From: Sabellastarte sp. h YS-2021
Lineage: Eukaryota > Annelida > Polychaeta > Sabellida > Sabellidae
DNA length: 64,000 nt
Direction: 5' to 3'
NCBI GenBank assembly: GCA_964017235.1
Contig: OZ024927.1
Span: 24,013,160-24,077,159 of the forward strand
In this document: in pieces, positions 11,775 through 23,094 of the stretch
Numbering within the stretch: the first letter of the stretch is position 1
Layout: each line of letters starts with the position of its first letter
Made by a program: the position numbers and the translations under genes
Notes under the pieces: model-generated
What the model was told of the DNA's origin: nothing
The model's input: the letters and a program-made list of their open reading frames with translations, nothing else
The model's database searches: none

Positions 11775-12688
11775 CTAAAAAGTAGAATCAACATTATCCA
11801 CTAAAATAATGCACATGTGTGGTTAAGGTGTTAATATCAATTGAGACATATTGATCTCAAACTACCTCGTTTGTGGTTATGCTGGGGATCTCAGTCGCAG
11901 TTTGCAACTTTTTAAACAAATTCACCAATCCAAAATTTGGGGAGGTTTTTTTTTTGTATCAGGAATAGGAATTGGATCTCTCCCCAAATGTAATCACTTT
12001 ATATTTTGGCCAGGCATCACCCACATAAATTTCCATTGAAGATCTGATCATTACTTTGGGACTAACATCAACCAGCAAGCCCAAATCGTTGAAAATACAT
12101 TAGAAATAAAACCTTCAAAAATTTGAATTTTCTTTGTGTCCCACATGTGATCCAGATCGGTCCAAAAATTTATAAAATTCTTGCTTTCGCCATACCCAAT
12201 CAACACAAACCAAAAATAATAAAGTTATCGCAAACTCAAACAGGCAGACAAATGAAACTTAGCCTCCATGCAGTTACTACCATAAGTAGTATCTTTAAGT
12301 TTATAACTCTAAGTTACCTGTAGTAATGTAATAATATCTAGAGGTTAAATGATCTTTTTACTGCTTTACCCTCGTGTTTTAATGGCCTTAGAGATTGACG
12401 TATTGCAAAACTTGAAAGTCTTTAGATAAAATTCGAAACGTTGTATATTCAAGTTAATATATAGCTTATATAATCAAGTTATATTTTGAAGTCAATAGTT
12501 TACTAATATGTCTTATATTTAGTTAATGTACACCACACACAAGCTTGTATCTATGAGACAGTAATTGAATTAAGTCAATAATTTGATACAAGTAAATTGC
12601 TACAATACATGTTTTAATAACTGTTTTTAACACAAATAAGTAAACCAAAAATGGAAACACAGAACAACCATGTTAGTATCAAACATGA

Positions 12689-12737
12689 GATTACCTCTTG
12701 TTTTTTTTTGTTTTTTTTGTTTTTTTGATTACCTCTT
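12689..12737 (-). mobile_element. A-tail insertion duplicating a splice donor
   Basis: Two identical 11-base copies of GATTACCTCTT (12689-12699 and 12727-12737) flank a 27-base G-punctuated T tract. On the minus strand the insert is A-rich with C interruptions, like the tail of the LINE at 4200-4240. The repeated 11-mer contains the gene B splice donor (AAGAG|GTAATC), so the insertion created two identical donors 38 bp apart. The structure is that of a target-site duplication around a retroposed tail. Confidence 0.8.
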
Positions 12738-12814
12738 TAGCTTTGACCTGAGGCGAGTATTCTCCACCTTGTTTCTCCGCAGACAAAGTTTCCGGTCCAT
12801 TGTAGCAGTTGCTC
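12733..12814 (-). CDS. Gene B first recognised coding exon
   Basis: Acceptor TTTTCATTCAG at 12815, donor AAGAG|GTAATC at 12733. The frame that fits the next exon (ending in phase 2) contains ATG at 12800 and encodes MDRKLCLRRNKVENTRLRSK and then LKS, a basic lead into the coiled coil. Read this way, gene B is 276 aa (68+206+557 nt including the stop). The acceptor shows there is at least one more exon upstream, which could be 5' UTR or coding, since the frame stays open above the ATG. An identical second donor lies at 12695. Confidence 0.6.
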
Positions 12815-13303
12815 CTGAATGAAAAGTTGAATGAAATGTAGAAACTTCAGGTACGAAAACCATTTCAGATGATGCAAATTTTCTACAAGTCAATCTGATT
12901 GAAGTCTTATTCTCTCTGTAAAAATGTTGGAAATGTACAATGTCTTAAAGATGAGTTCTTGAACTCTAATCCAATGTGTTATTTCTTTCAGTGCTGTAAG
13001 TGTATAAGATTTATGTAAAGCATTTCAATTAAATATACCCATGAGTTATATATAATAGATTTCCACCCCATCAGTTATATACCTGTTTTGATCCGTATAT
13101 ATTGTGTTTGGTTTACATCTCATTATGTTACTGTTATGTTTATTAGCGGAGAGCTTCTCAAATAAGTTATACAATTTGAACCTTGGAAAAATCACAAAGC
13201 ATAGACAAATGACTAACACCCCATTCACACTTTTCTCATAAAGCATCCAGAGTACCCCTGTTTGAAGGCGGATTTTCAAGTCTGACAATGTGTCACATCC
13301 TTC

Positions 13304-13382
<79 letters not shown>
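13304..13382 (+). repeat. (CTGT)n microsatellite
   Basis: About 20 perfect copies of the tetranucleotide CTGT. They create spurious open frames reading TDRQ repeats on the minus strand. Confidence 0.97.
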
Positions 13383-13739
13383 AGCCACGGTATCTCCAAA
13401 AGTAATAAACAGATCTTTCTGATTTTGTCGTGAGTGAGGCCTGGTCATAAAGAACAAGAGATTGAATATTAAGAATGATCTAGACAATTTTGGGGATACC
13501 AAAAAATCTCCAATTTTCGATAATGTCCCCCTGATCAGATTATTGTCGGATCTGTGACTAAAGCAGTCCTGAATGTTTTAAATAGTACTGTGAGGTCCAG
13601 TGAGCATCAAGTTAATTTCACCACTTATTTACCTATTTGCCTATTTATTTACCTATTGATTGATTGATTGAATGAATGATTGATTGAGGGGAGGGATCTG
13701 CAACTGGTGTGGTGTTCCAATTAGACTTAGGCAGCATCA

Positions 13740-14170
13740 TACAACTGCTGGTAAGGGTTATGCTTAAAATGATAGATATCTGCCACTTTCTCCGCAAATC
13801 CCAGCTTAGCCATCTCTTTTCCTTTGTGAATCGTTTTATTCCTTCTTTATTCTTCTATTCCCTCTGGTATAGGCAGTATGAAGGTCTGTATTTCTATATG
13901 CTGTATCATTTCTCAGGCTCTTCCACCGCTTTTCTCCCCATTCTGTGCCATTCTGTCTGTTTCTGGGTCTCCGGTCAAGTTGTATCTATGCCGCAAGATA
14001 AGCGTATCTTGATCGTTATTTTTCGGTGTAAACCATGGTCAAGCTTATCTCTGTCAGTGCACTGTCCTCTCCAATTCTCTTTTCCCTTCTGCAGCAAAAA
14101 AATTGTTGCTAAAAGATCAGAACAGGTTTTCACAGGTGGTACAGAATTTGACCTCATTTTTGCCTGTTGC
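13740..14170 (+). repeat. Dispersed repeat, copy 1
   Basis: Shares a diverged series of words with 20760-21165: GGTAT...GTATGAAGGTCTGTA / GGTATCAAGTTCTGTAGGAT, CTCCCCATTCTGTG / CTTCCTGATTCTGTG, TTTCTGGGTCTCC / TTTCTGTGTCTCC, then CTGCAGCAAAAA / CTGTAGCAAAAC and GGTACAGAATTTG / GGTACAGCAATCC. The family is unidentified. Confidence 0.5.
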
Positions 14171-15423
14171 CAATAAATGCTGGAAATACCAGCTGTAGAG
14201 TGACCAGGGAATTAATTACAAGTATATTCTATTACATTGTGACGTCACAAATTATAATTTAAAGATACATATGGACAAGTTCAGCTTCCTCATATTGTGT
14301 ACCCCTTCAGGCAGATACAAGCTAAAACAGATCCTATAATCATCCGGTTTAGTGTGAACCTACCATAGTACCATAGAATAACCAATTACCAACACAAGAG
14401 GATTGTAAAGAATTTGAAAAATCGAGAAAAGTTTCAGGGTATGAAACTTTGAACAATTCAGTTAAAACTATTAGGCTAGTAATACATGAAATTCATACAA
14501 ATTTACATGTCTTCAGCTTATAAAATGATGTTTCTGTTTTATCGTTATTAATACCCTAATCTATAAAATAAATTGCAGAAAATTTGTCGATGGGTGTACT
14601 TCAACACATTGGGACATATACATCAGTGCATAACATGACTTCTGTTGGACCGGAAGTTGCTGGTAGTTTGTAAATAATGAATCTCGGTCTAGACAAACAT
14701 TTAGTGTAATATTATCTTGTTTCATAATATTAGTGTGTTGACGAACCTCTTACAGGTATACATATTCAAGCAAATAACTCACTTTGATCACACTCTAAAA
14801 CCTAATTTTTGACTTTAATTGTCAAATTGCTTATTAGTCATTATTTCTCTTTCACACTATATCTATAAGGTCCTGATGTATCTCCACCAGAAAACAGGTG
14901 TTTTAAGTCCTGCTTCAAGTGGGAACTTCACCTGTCATTTTTTCATCACCCGTATCCGTGACCTTTATTGCCTCTACCCGTGATACCCTAGATATTTTGG
15001 TATAAAAATATATTTTAAAAACTTCTCTGTCCACTCCAAAGGTCAGAAGCATATATTCATGGCAAATGAAGATCACAAATATTTCACCAAATTCTAAAGA
15101 AAAGAGAAGATAGTTATATGATGAAATGAATCCTGATTACTGCACAAGAGAAAGAGAATTGTTCCACAACCACAATCGTAATCCCCGATAAATTTGCGAA
15201 GCTGAAAATTTGCTGTTCCATCAGCTTTCAGGAAGCGTGCAGAAGGTTGATCTTTCATTTAGGAAGTTGACAAACCAATATCTAAACATTCAGTTTGTAT
15301 TCAGTGATATTCAGGAGCAAATAATATGCATATGTCCTTCCAATAGGTTCCAACTGTTAGAAATTTTGGTAAACGATTATTTACGATTCTTATCAGATTT
15401 GGTATCAGGGAGCTCAATCCTAA

Positions 15424-16114
15424 AGCCCTTGTTCCACCAAAGGATTAAGCCCCGATCCTGTCGGCGACCCTTAATCGTGGACAGTCAGTGGGAAAAAAAC
15501 AAAAATGGGCGGGAATACTGGATCGGTTTCAAAGTCTGGGATTAAGTACAGATCGTCCTCAGGAAGCCTCAGGACGCCTCAGGCGGCCCCAGACAGTCTC
15601 TAACTGGTCTGGGACTAAGAACCGACTAAGCCATTTTTCTGTTCGGTTTGAACCACAATCCTGTTGTAGACAAACTGACTGGGTCCCACTTGAAGCCCCG
15701 ACTAACCCATGATTAAGTCCCGACCCCACAAGGTGTCCTGAGGCGTCCCCAGGCGTCCCCAGACCGAGATAGCCGATTCTTGTTTTGCAATGGGACTAAG
15801 GGTCGCAGGAGGCCTGGGACTAAGGTACTAAGGGTCGGGGAGTAAGGGTCAGCAACTAAGGGTCGCAGGCGGCCTGGGACAACATACGACTGTGTAAATT
15901 TGGTCTGAGGAGGCCTGAGAATGGACATTTTGTTTATGGGCGGGAAAAAATAATCGGTTGGGGTCAGGAGAAATATCAAACATGTTTGATTTTTCACACG
16001 GCCTTAACCGACCACAACCGACCCTTACAGGACGCCTGGGACTAAGCAAATTTTTTAAACTGACCCTCAAAAACCCTTAATCGGGAGCCTTAGTCGTGTG
16101 GTGGGACACCCACA
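15424..16114. mobile_element. Harbinger-type MITE, 691 bp
   Basis: Non-autonomous relative of the element at 37.5-45.3 kb. It begins with the same terminal words (TTGTTCCACCAAAGGATTAAG), carries GGGCGGGAATACTGGATCGG and many copies of the subterminal phrase CCTGGGACTAAG in both orientations, and ends CTTAGTCGTGTGGTGGGACA. It is flanked on both sides by TAA (15421-15423 and 16115-16117), the TWA target duplication known for PIF/Harbinger. Its internal block GGCGGCCTGGGACAACATAC also occurs in the central loop of the large palindrome. No ORF. Confidence 0.85.
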
Positions 16115-16198
16115 TAAAGCTATCTTCACTTTGGTAAATTGCAATCTTAACTCAGTTGTAGCAATGTTATATGTGCCCATGGGATTCATAAACCACTT

Positions 16199-16222
16199 GG
16201 GGGGGGGGGGGGGGGGGGGGGG
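16199..16222 (+). repeat. G24 homopolymer
   Basis: Run of about 24 G just outside the Harbinger MITE. The two are probably unrelated. Confidence 0.9.
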
Positions 16223-17688
16223 CAGGAGTAAATTCCACTCCTCTTCAGCCATAGATTGAAAGATACAAGTCCGAATTATTGCCAGTTCAAGTGCCAGTTA
16301 CTGAAGAAGTCCGATTCGCAGTCAATTCAAGCTTTCCCAATTGGGGAGAAGATTTCTGTATTACCATAGTGAAATAGCTGCCTTATCTCATGGGTCATAG
16401 TAGTCAGAAGAAGGTTTAAAACTAATATTTCCATTGTGGAACTGAATCTTTGTATCTTAAATTGTTTAATTCTATCAATAAATAATGGTCCATAAATGGA
16501 ATAGTGGTAACACTACTATGCAACCAACATTTGACCTATGACAGTGATTCATTCATGTTACAGTTAAAATATTTTTTCCAAAATGACAAAATTAGAACAA
16601 TAATGTTTTGTATACTTTTGCACTACACCTTGTTGAACTATGTTAGAGTTACATCCGACACTGTCGACTGATGCAGTGTAAACTTTTTGTGTAAGCATTT
16701 TAAAATCAAAAATGTTGAAAACTCATTTACCAATTCATCACGGAAAATTCAAATCACGTTCCTACACATACAAAAATACATTTTTTGCTCAAACTTACTG
16801 GCATCAACATAAAAAGGAGTGTCTTGAAAATACCATAACAAGCCTTAAACAGTAGTCTGTGAATACAGAAAATATTAGCTCAATGTCAAAAGTTAATGTT
16901 TTCTTGACGTGGTTTTGTGTTTACTTAGCCTTGCTTAAGGCTCAAATTTGCATGATATCTTTTCAAACATGCACACAGATATTTGGTATTCATAAAGCAC
17001 TCATACATGCTAAGAGATAGAACCTAATCAGACAGAGAGTCTTTCTCTTAGCTGTTTGTTTCTTTAAAAGTCAGTACATGAGTACATTATAGAAACTGAA
17101 ACTCCATTATCTGAACTGAAACCTTTCCCGAACTGCAAAGGAACTTGAGCCTTCAGCAAGGCTAGTGTTTACTGTTCATTGGTTCTATATATTGGATATT
17201 GGTATGCATAGACTTGAGACAACCGAGCATTTCTCCAGCTACATATAGGATGATTGTATTCTGGCTTTCACCATTCCTCATTATTTGCGGAATAGCATTA
17301 TGTAGGTTGAATGTTAACATATTAATATACTGAACCCATGGCCTGATTTTCTAGTCTAGAAATGTATCTATATCCTCTCTTGCATCATTTTAAACAATAT
17401 TTTAATTGTAATGTTTGCCCTCAAGGTTGATCACTAATGAGTATTCAGAATTACCCATTCCTCTGTCAAATATGATGATAAACATCCTATCACATATACA
17501 TGGCAAGTGCAAAATAATATGCATACCAAAGCAATGCTTGTCCTGAGAATATAAAGGTTTTTACAGGATACAATGTCAAACAGATAGTATACAATAAACA
17601 GTCGAGTTTTTTTATGATTATAGATAATAGCTATAACAATAATAGGACTATTTTTCTTAAAGAGGAAGATAACTCAGTAAATATCTAC

Positions 17689-17789
17689 CTCTTTAGGTTA
17701 GCATATTCCCGGCAGAGCCATCCCTTAGTTATTGTTCCCTGTTCTGGTGTAACTTTGGCCCAGACAATCCCTTTTTCGGATATCACAGC
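17689..17789 (-). CDS. Possible exon, C-terminal half of an SH3-like domain
   Basis: On the minus strand, acceptor CATCCTTTCAG and donor AAAGAG|GTAGAT bracket 101 nt with only one open frame, encoding GIVWAKVTPEQGTITKGWLC then REYANLK. The W-A-K-V ... K-G-W-L ... Y-A-N-L spacing resembles the second half of an SH3 domain, which binds proline-rich peptides. It leaves in phase 2, which does not fit the ATG frame of the 12733-12814 exon directly, so an intermediate exon is needed or it belongs elsewhere. The upstream half of the domain was not found. Confidence 0.4.
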
Positions 17790-17831
17790 CTGAAAGGATG
17801 GTTACATCAACTGGGTGCTTTACACATGTTT

Positions 17832-17870
17832 ATATTATTATTATTATTATTACTATTATTATTATTATTA
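17832..17870 (+). repeat. (ATT)n microsatellite
   Basis: About 13 copies of ATT with one interruption (ACT). Confidence 0.95.
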
Positions 17871-19744
17871 GGAGACCTATATACATCCCATAAGTCAGGA
17901 GCACAACGTATGAGCAACAGTGACTAATTTGAAAAGTGGTAGTACCAAAGTTGGAAAACTATGGAAACTGTTTTCTTAAAACTCTGGAGACTCGATCCAG
18001 ATAAAGATGCGGGTCAACTTCAAGGACTAATGCACAGGCAGACACCATCTTGTATGAAAATATAGGTCAGATCTGATATAAAAATTTCAAGTTTTGTGCA
18101 CGAATGGACGGACAAACCCGGGGAGGGGTAAAACATACAGAGAATACAAAACCAATGCATTTGGTCCAGTTGGTCCAGCTGTTTGATGGGTTACAATTTA
18201 ATAAGAGGATATTACTGTGACTTATCATCCTGTCTTCTCATTTCTCCCCATTTATTTGATTTGCACCTACTGACCTTGTTTCACATCTTTTTCTTTTTTT
18301 TCTGTGTTGCCATCTTGTTAGACTTTCACCAAGTCCTTTTGTGAAATATATGAGTACTGTATGACTTTTGAAGTTTTTTCAGAGACTATCCCCCTAACTC
18401 CAGAATGTTAGTGGTATAATGAACTCCTGTAAGTTTCAAATTTAAATTTAACTATTCAGGTTACTGATGGATACAAATACAAAGACTTGGAGCAAGTCTA
18501 CCATCTTGTGCATTCAATAAGTACATGTACTACATATTTGTATTAAAAAATGAAAAGACTCGATCTGGACCCAAATCCAGTTAAAGTTTATTACAATACA
18601 ATTACAATATCCTGTGGGAGGGGAGTTCAAGGGTAATTAGCTTGTACCAGATATATTTTTGGCTTCTCCAAAATTTTAGCTTGATGGGACTTTCACACTA
18701 GTCTAGATGAATGGAAACATTCTTGGAACGTTTGTTGAATGGGTCAGACGAAATATGGTGTGACACTGTGAGGTCACAATTCACTGCAGTTCTAACGGAG
18801 GTTGTAACTAAGAATCGTTCACAACTGCCGGGTGTCACAACTTGGCACACTCCACAAATTGGCACAAAACACAACATTTATAATTGAACATATACAATCA
18901 GACTTTGATTGTCATCAGTATCACTCTCGTACATTTTGGTGGTGTATGTAATACCACATTCTTAAGGGAATGGTAGCTGGACTGCAGTGGTCAAGTGAAA
19001 GTATTGATATGAAGTACCCTTTAATACACTGCAAAAGTCATATTTGTTTGAATATCACTGGGTAGAGTATATTCATCACTTGTATTTATGTCAATGGATA
19101 TTTTAATCAATATAAATCCAGATCATACTTCGGATAAAAAAAATCCTGAAGCTTCATCAGTCCTATTTTAATGAGTATATGGGTGAAATTACAATACAAG
19201 GATACAAGACTGTCCTGGCGGAGGTCTGCTCTCTAGGAGTCCTTTCTAGTCACACATAATTAAACACACAATAAGATTTTGAGTTTCAACTGTTCCAAGT
19301 TATGGCACGGAGCATACACAGTACAAGTATGGATAACATAGCAGTAATGTTATGTTAATGTGACAGGTGATGAAACCCCTCCCTTGTTGAACCAAAACTG
19401 CCTCACTGTATCCAAATGCATCACTTTATATAGATGCCAGGTTTTCAAATTGCAAGTTATTGGAGTGTTAGAATGGAGAAGTGAGACAGGAGTTTAAAGA
19501 AGAATAAGTTATTAAAATGTTAACACATACATACCAAATAGGGTACTATTGACAAATCGTTGACAATGACAGGCAAGCAGAGATATATTAGCATATGCAA
19601 ATGTTATTCTTCCGGTTAAAATGACAACACTATATTGGGAGCTGCCTGCACAGCTAATGAACCAACCACTCCCACTGCTCTTTTTCACTCTTCTGGCCTA
19701 CATATGAACTGGATACTATAAATATTTTGCCTTATGAAGTGTTT

Positions 19745-19895
19745 ATTTCTTAAACCCAGACTCAGTAAGTATAATGCTCGCAGAAGTCAGGCGGATGGCG
19801 TTTTCCATGAAGTTCAACAGTTTGTTCTATAAGTGTTTGATTATGTGCCTTAGTGCCTGTCTTCATGACAGAGATTAAGCGCTATAAAATTAGAT
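19745..19895 (+). mobile_element. CR1/L2-like LINE 3' fragment
   Basis: A short conceptual translation, FLKPRLSKYNARRSQADGVF, matches the C-terminal region of the LINE fragment at 33440-33888 (FLKPRHSV...RRSQSDGML). It is followed by GAGATTAAGCGCTATAAAAT, the 3' terminal sequence also seen at 45755-45800 on the other strand. Confidence 0.7.
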
Positions 19896-20392
19896 TACAC
19901 AGAACTTTTTATATGGTCTGACACTTACCTTACTTAAAATGTCATATATCCTACACATGCCTTACATATTCACTTCTTTCTTGTGCTCTAAAATGTCCCC
20001 ACCATATTCTGTCCTTTACCAGAGCTTTTTTATTAGATTTGGCAAAAACTCATTGTCTTGTATCCTTTCGATCAAGGGAGACTTTACTGATTTATTCATA
20101 TCTTTCTCCATTTAATAGAACGCTCATATAGATTTATGTATCGAAGATAACCTGTTACCATAGATGTATGTTTGAATGGGGATATTGGTAATTAATTCAT
20201 GCGTGCTTAACCTGGATTAATCTGCAAATCAGACTGACATCGAGGAGTTGTTGTTCTTTGTCTGTCATTTAAAGTCATTAATCTGAATAATCTGAACAGA
20301 CCTGGGTAATATTAGCATATATTAAAACATATAATTCACCAGAGTGTATCAACAAAAAGACATTGGGCAAAGAGGAATGGCATATTTTTTCC

Positions 20393-20541
20393 TTATTTGA
20401 AGTCAAAGTTGATGTTTTATATACATCAACCAGGGACATTTTGGGACACGTTGTCAACAATTGACACTTGTGGGAGCCCAACGCACACAGAGGTAATAGC
20501 CTCAAGTTGGGTGTCAAACCTGCTAACCACCAGGTCACTTA
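20393..20541 (-). mobile_element. SINE family 2 copy
   Basis: On the minus strand: GTGACCTGGTGGTTAGCAGG followed by a head with weak tRNA-like character, then AAGTGTCAATTGTTGACAAC and GTCCCAAAATGTCCCTGG. The same order of words appears at 35795-35915. Unlike family 1, no clean B box is visible. Confidence 0.55.
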
Positions 20542-21479
20542 AGCCCTTTGTTTATTCATAGAGAGTTATTTTACGTCATCCTGTACAATCAGTTTGACTT
20601 TTATCATCATTTTACAGTCAAAGTTGCAATATATGATAAATTCTCCATAAGATCTCTGCCTCACTCCTTAGTTACTGTGCTTCATGAGACCAAAGTTCAT
20701 AACAAATGACAGATTAAATCTCATTATAGTACTTCTACAATTGTGTCTTATTAATGAACCAGTCACACTAGAGATTGCATTGCCTACATTGAGAGAGGTT
20801 TTAGGTATCTCCTCATTCATCTATGTTCTATCTTTGCATAAAACAGAATTTTCAAAATGTTTTAATTTTCTGCTTGCCATAGATGGTATCAAGTTCTGTA
20901 GGATGTCATCATTTTTGCAGTTATTCTGCCGCATTTCTTCCTGATTCTGTGTTAATTTGTCTTTTTCTGTGTCTCCCATAAATATACACATTTTAAATAA
21001 CAGAACTGCATATTTACAATACCCTTTTATCTTTTCTGTATTTTTAAACCATGGCTATTGTCTTCCGCAATTATGATTCTTTTCTGTAGCAAAACTGTAA
21101 GGAGAGGTATGTAGATGGATTTCATAGGAGGTACAGCAATCCCCCTCTCTTTTTCCTGTCATCTATAACCGACACAAATAATGCCTGTGGTATGACATTG
21201 TAAGTTATGTAAAATTGTATTAGAAAATGCATGTAAAGACAAAATATCAAAAGAAGACAATTTAAACAGCAAGATGATAGCATTAATTTTTAAACCAAAA
21301 GTTGTTAAGCTGTAAAATTTATTACTTGATCTATTTATTAACTGAAGTATAGCTGTCAATGGGGATAGCATATTTAAGTAAACTAAATATAATACTCAGT
21401 TGCAGCAATCCTTTTAGTGGTGTGATAGGAGAAAAATGTCTCAAATCTAACAGTAAAAAACATTCTGACAGGGCCAACA

Positions 21480-22170
21480 TCAAAGGTCACACAAAGTTCA
21501 CACCATAATGCTGCACACCTTCTTCCTTCAACCACTTTCTACATCTTACAGTTTCTGAGATATAGCCAGGACAAGACTTAAAAGTTCATGGTCAGTGTGG
21601 AAAGGTCAAAAGTCAAATCAAGATAACACCATGTCATTGTGCTGCTACATTCCTCAAACCACTATCCATAGCAAGTATTGACTTCCTACACCTTACAGTT
21701 TCCAAGGTATAGCACAGACAACATTTTAAGTTCAGGGTCAGTACCACAAGGTCTAAGGTCAAATTAAGGTCAGACCACCTAACATTTTCCTAGATACTAC
21801 CCAGAAAAAAATTTAAAGGTTGGGAGCATAACACCAAGATCCAAAATAAAATTAAGGTCACACCATACCACTGCACAGCTACATCCTCAACGAATGTCCC
21901 TACCAAGCACCAACTTGCTATACCTTACAATTTCTAAGATATAGCTCAGACAAAATTTTAAAGGTAGGGGGCACTACTGCAAGGTCAAATGTCTTAATCA
22001 AGGTCACATCTTGATGATGCATACTTACACCCTCTAACCAGTGTCCCTACTAAGTAACAACTTCTTAACCATACATTTACCGGGATATAGCCTAGAAAGA
22101 TTTTAAAGTTTGGAGTCATTATGGCAATGCCAAAGCTCAAATTAAGGTTGAACCATGATGTTGCATATCT
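21480..22170 (+). repeat. Diverged tandem repeat, AAGGTCA-rich, copy set 1
   Basis: About five units of 120-150 bases sharing the order: AAGGTCA(CA), CATGATGATGCACACCT, a chain like GTCCCTACCAAGTA-CAACTTCCTACACCTTA, then TTTCYGAGATATAGCC and CAAGATTTTAAAGGT. The same family recurs at 54160-54810. It is non-coding and too diverged to align cleanly by eye. Confidence 0.7.
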
Positions 22171-22314
22171 TTCCTAGCGATAAAATTTAAAGATATATGT
22201 TTTTATATATACCAGACAATGCTAAATTAAATACTTCTCCAAAACTATATTAATGTGTGTATCACGTAACATCTATGCCATGCAACTGCACAATGGTTTT
22301 CAGTGCAGAGTGTG

Positions 22315-22395
22315 AATAACCAGTACACACTGCTTTCCTCCATCCTCTCAACTACCCGTCCTGTTATGACTTATACAATGAGCTGAAAGAAATGA
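22315..22395 (+). mobile_element. SINE family 1, 3' scrap
   Basis: AACCAGTACACACTGCTTTC and CCATCCTCTCAACTACCCGT then TGTTATGACTTATACA match the 3' half of the SINE at 22863. Head absent. Confidence 0.6.
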
Positions 22396-22862
22396 TATAA
22401 TGAAAAAAACTCAAGGACATTATGACATCTATCAAAATACGTGGAGTAGCATAAGTGGGTCAATTATTTATCTTTTTATAGTTCAGTGTATAATCTAAAT
22501 AACATAGAAACATTCATTATATTATTAAGTTGATAGAAAATGTTTATAAGAACGAAAATATAAATATATTGATGAAAAATACATATCTTTGTGAATGTAT
22601 CATGATGTCATTGCAAATTTAATGAGATAAGTAAAATATTATATTTAACAGTTACTAAAACATAAAAATGGGTTGTTGTAGTGTACCTTTGTATTGTCAA
22701 TCATTTCCAAAACTTTTAAGATACAGCTAAAATATAAGCCAATTTCATGAATTGATCCACTGCATACAAACCATGAAATATTTCTGCAAAGAATGCAAGT
22801 GTGAATTAAGGGCAAGGTAGCCAAATCTGAATCATAATATTACTGCATATGATAGTTTTACA

Positions 22863-23094
22863 GGGGCCACAGTGGCAGAGTGGTAACACTCTCGCCTCCC
22901 ACCTCTGAGATCGGGGTTCGGTTCTCGGCCTGACCTCAAGTGGGAAAGTTGGTAGTTGCTTGCTGTTGGTCAGCAGTTTACAGTACAGAACCTTGACCAA
23001 CTGTATGTACTGGTTTCCTCTGCCCTCCCAACTCCCTGTTATGATATGACCTGTACAGTGTTGAAAGTGATGTAAAACCCTAAATAAATAAATT
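22863..23094 (+). mobile_element. Full-length tRNA-derived SINE (family 1 reference)
   Basis: The best copy. It starts GGGGCCACAGTGGCAGAGTG (box A TGGCAGAGTGG), has a box B GGTTCGGTTCT about 50 bases on, then the family body (AAGTTGGTAGTTGCTTGC, CAGTACAGAACC, GTGTTGAAAGTGATGTAAAA) and an (AAAT)n tail. It is flanked by a perfect 11-base target duplication, ATAGTTTTACA, at 22852-22862 and 23095-23105. RNA polymerase III promoter boxes and the tail show LINE-mobilised origin. The partner LINE is not identified. Confidence 0.92.

Larger units (their letters stand above)
12815..17688. other. Non-coding stretch, probable gene B intron or 5' flank
   Basis: It holds a CTGT microsatellite (13304-13382), a diverged repeat at 13740-14170, a Harbinger MITE (15424-16114) and a second G run (16199-16222). 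A 155-aa plus-strand open frame at 13709-14176 has no start context, and its sequence recurs in diverged form at 20760-21165. I treat it as repeat, not gene. Confidence 0.5.

Noticed and set aside
13046-13502. Open frames with long TDRQ repeats
   Set aside because: Pure (CTGT)n microsatellite read on the minus strand.
13709-14176. 155-codon plus-strand ORF as a gene
   Set aside because: Hydrophobic, low-information product, no splice or promoter context, and the sequence recurs in broken form at 20.8-21.2 kb.
22863-22935. A tRNA gene (boxes A and B present)
   Set aside because: No closed cloverleaf can be drawn; it is followed by a SINE body and tail with an 11-base target duplication, and related copies exist.
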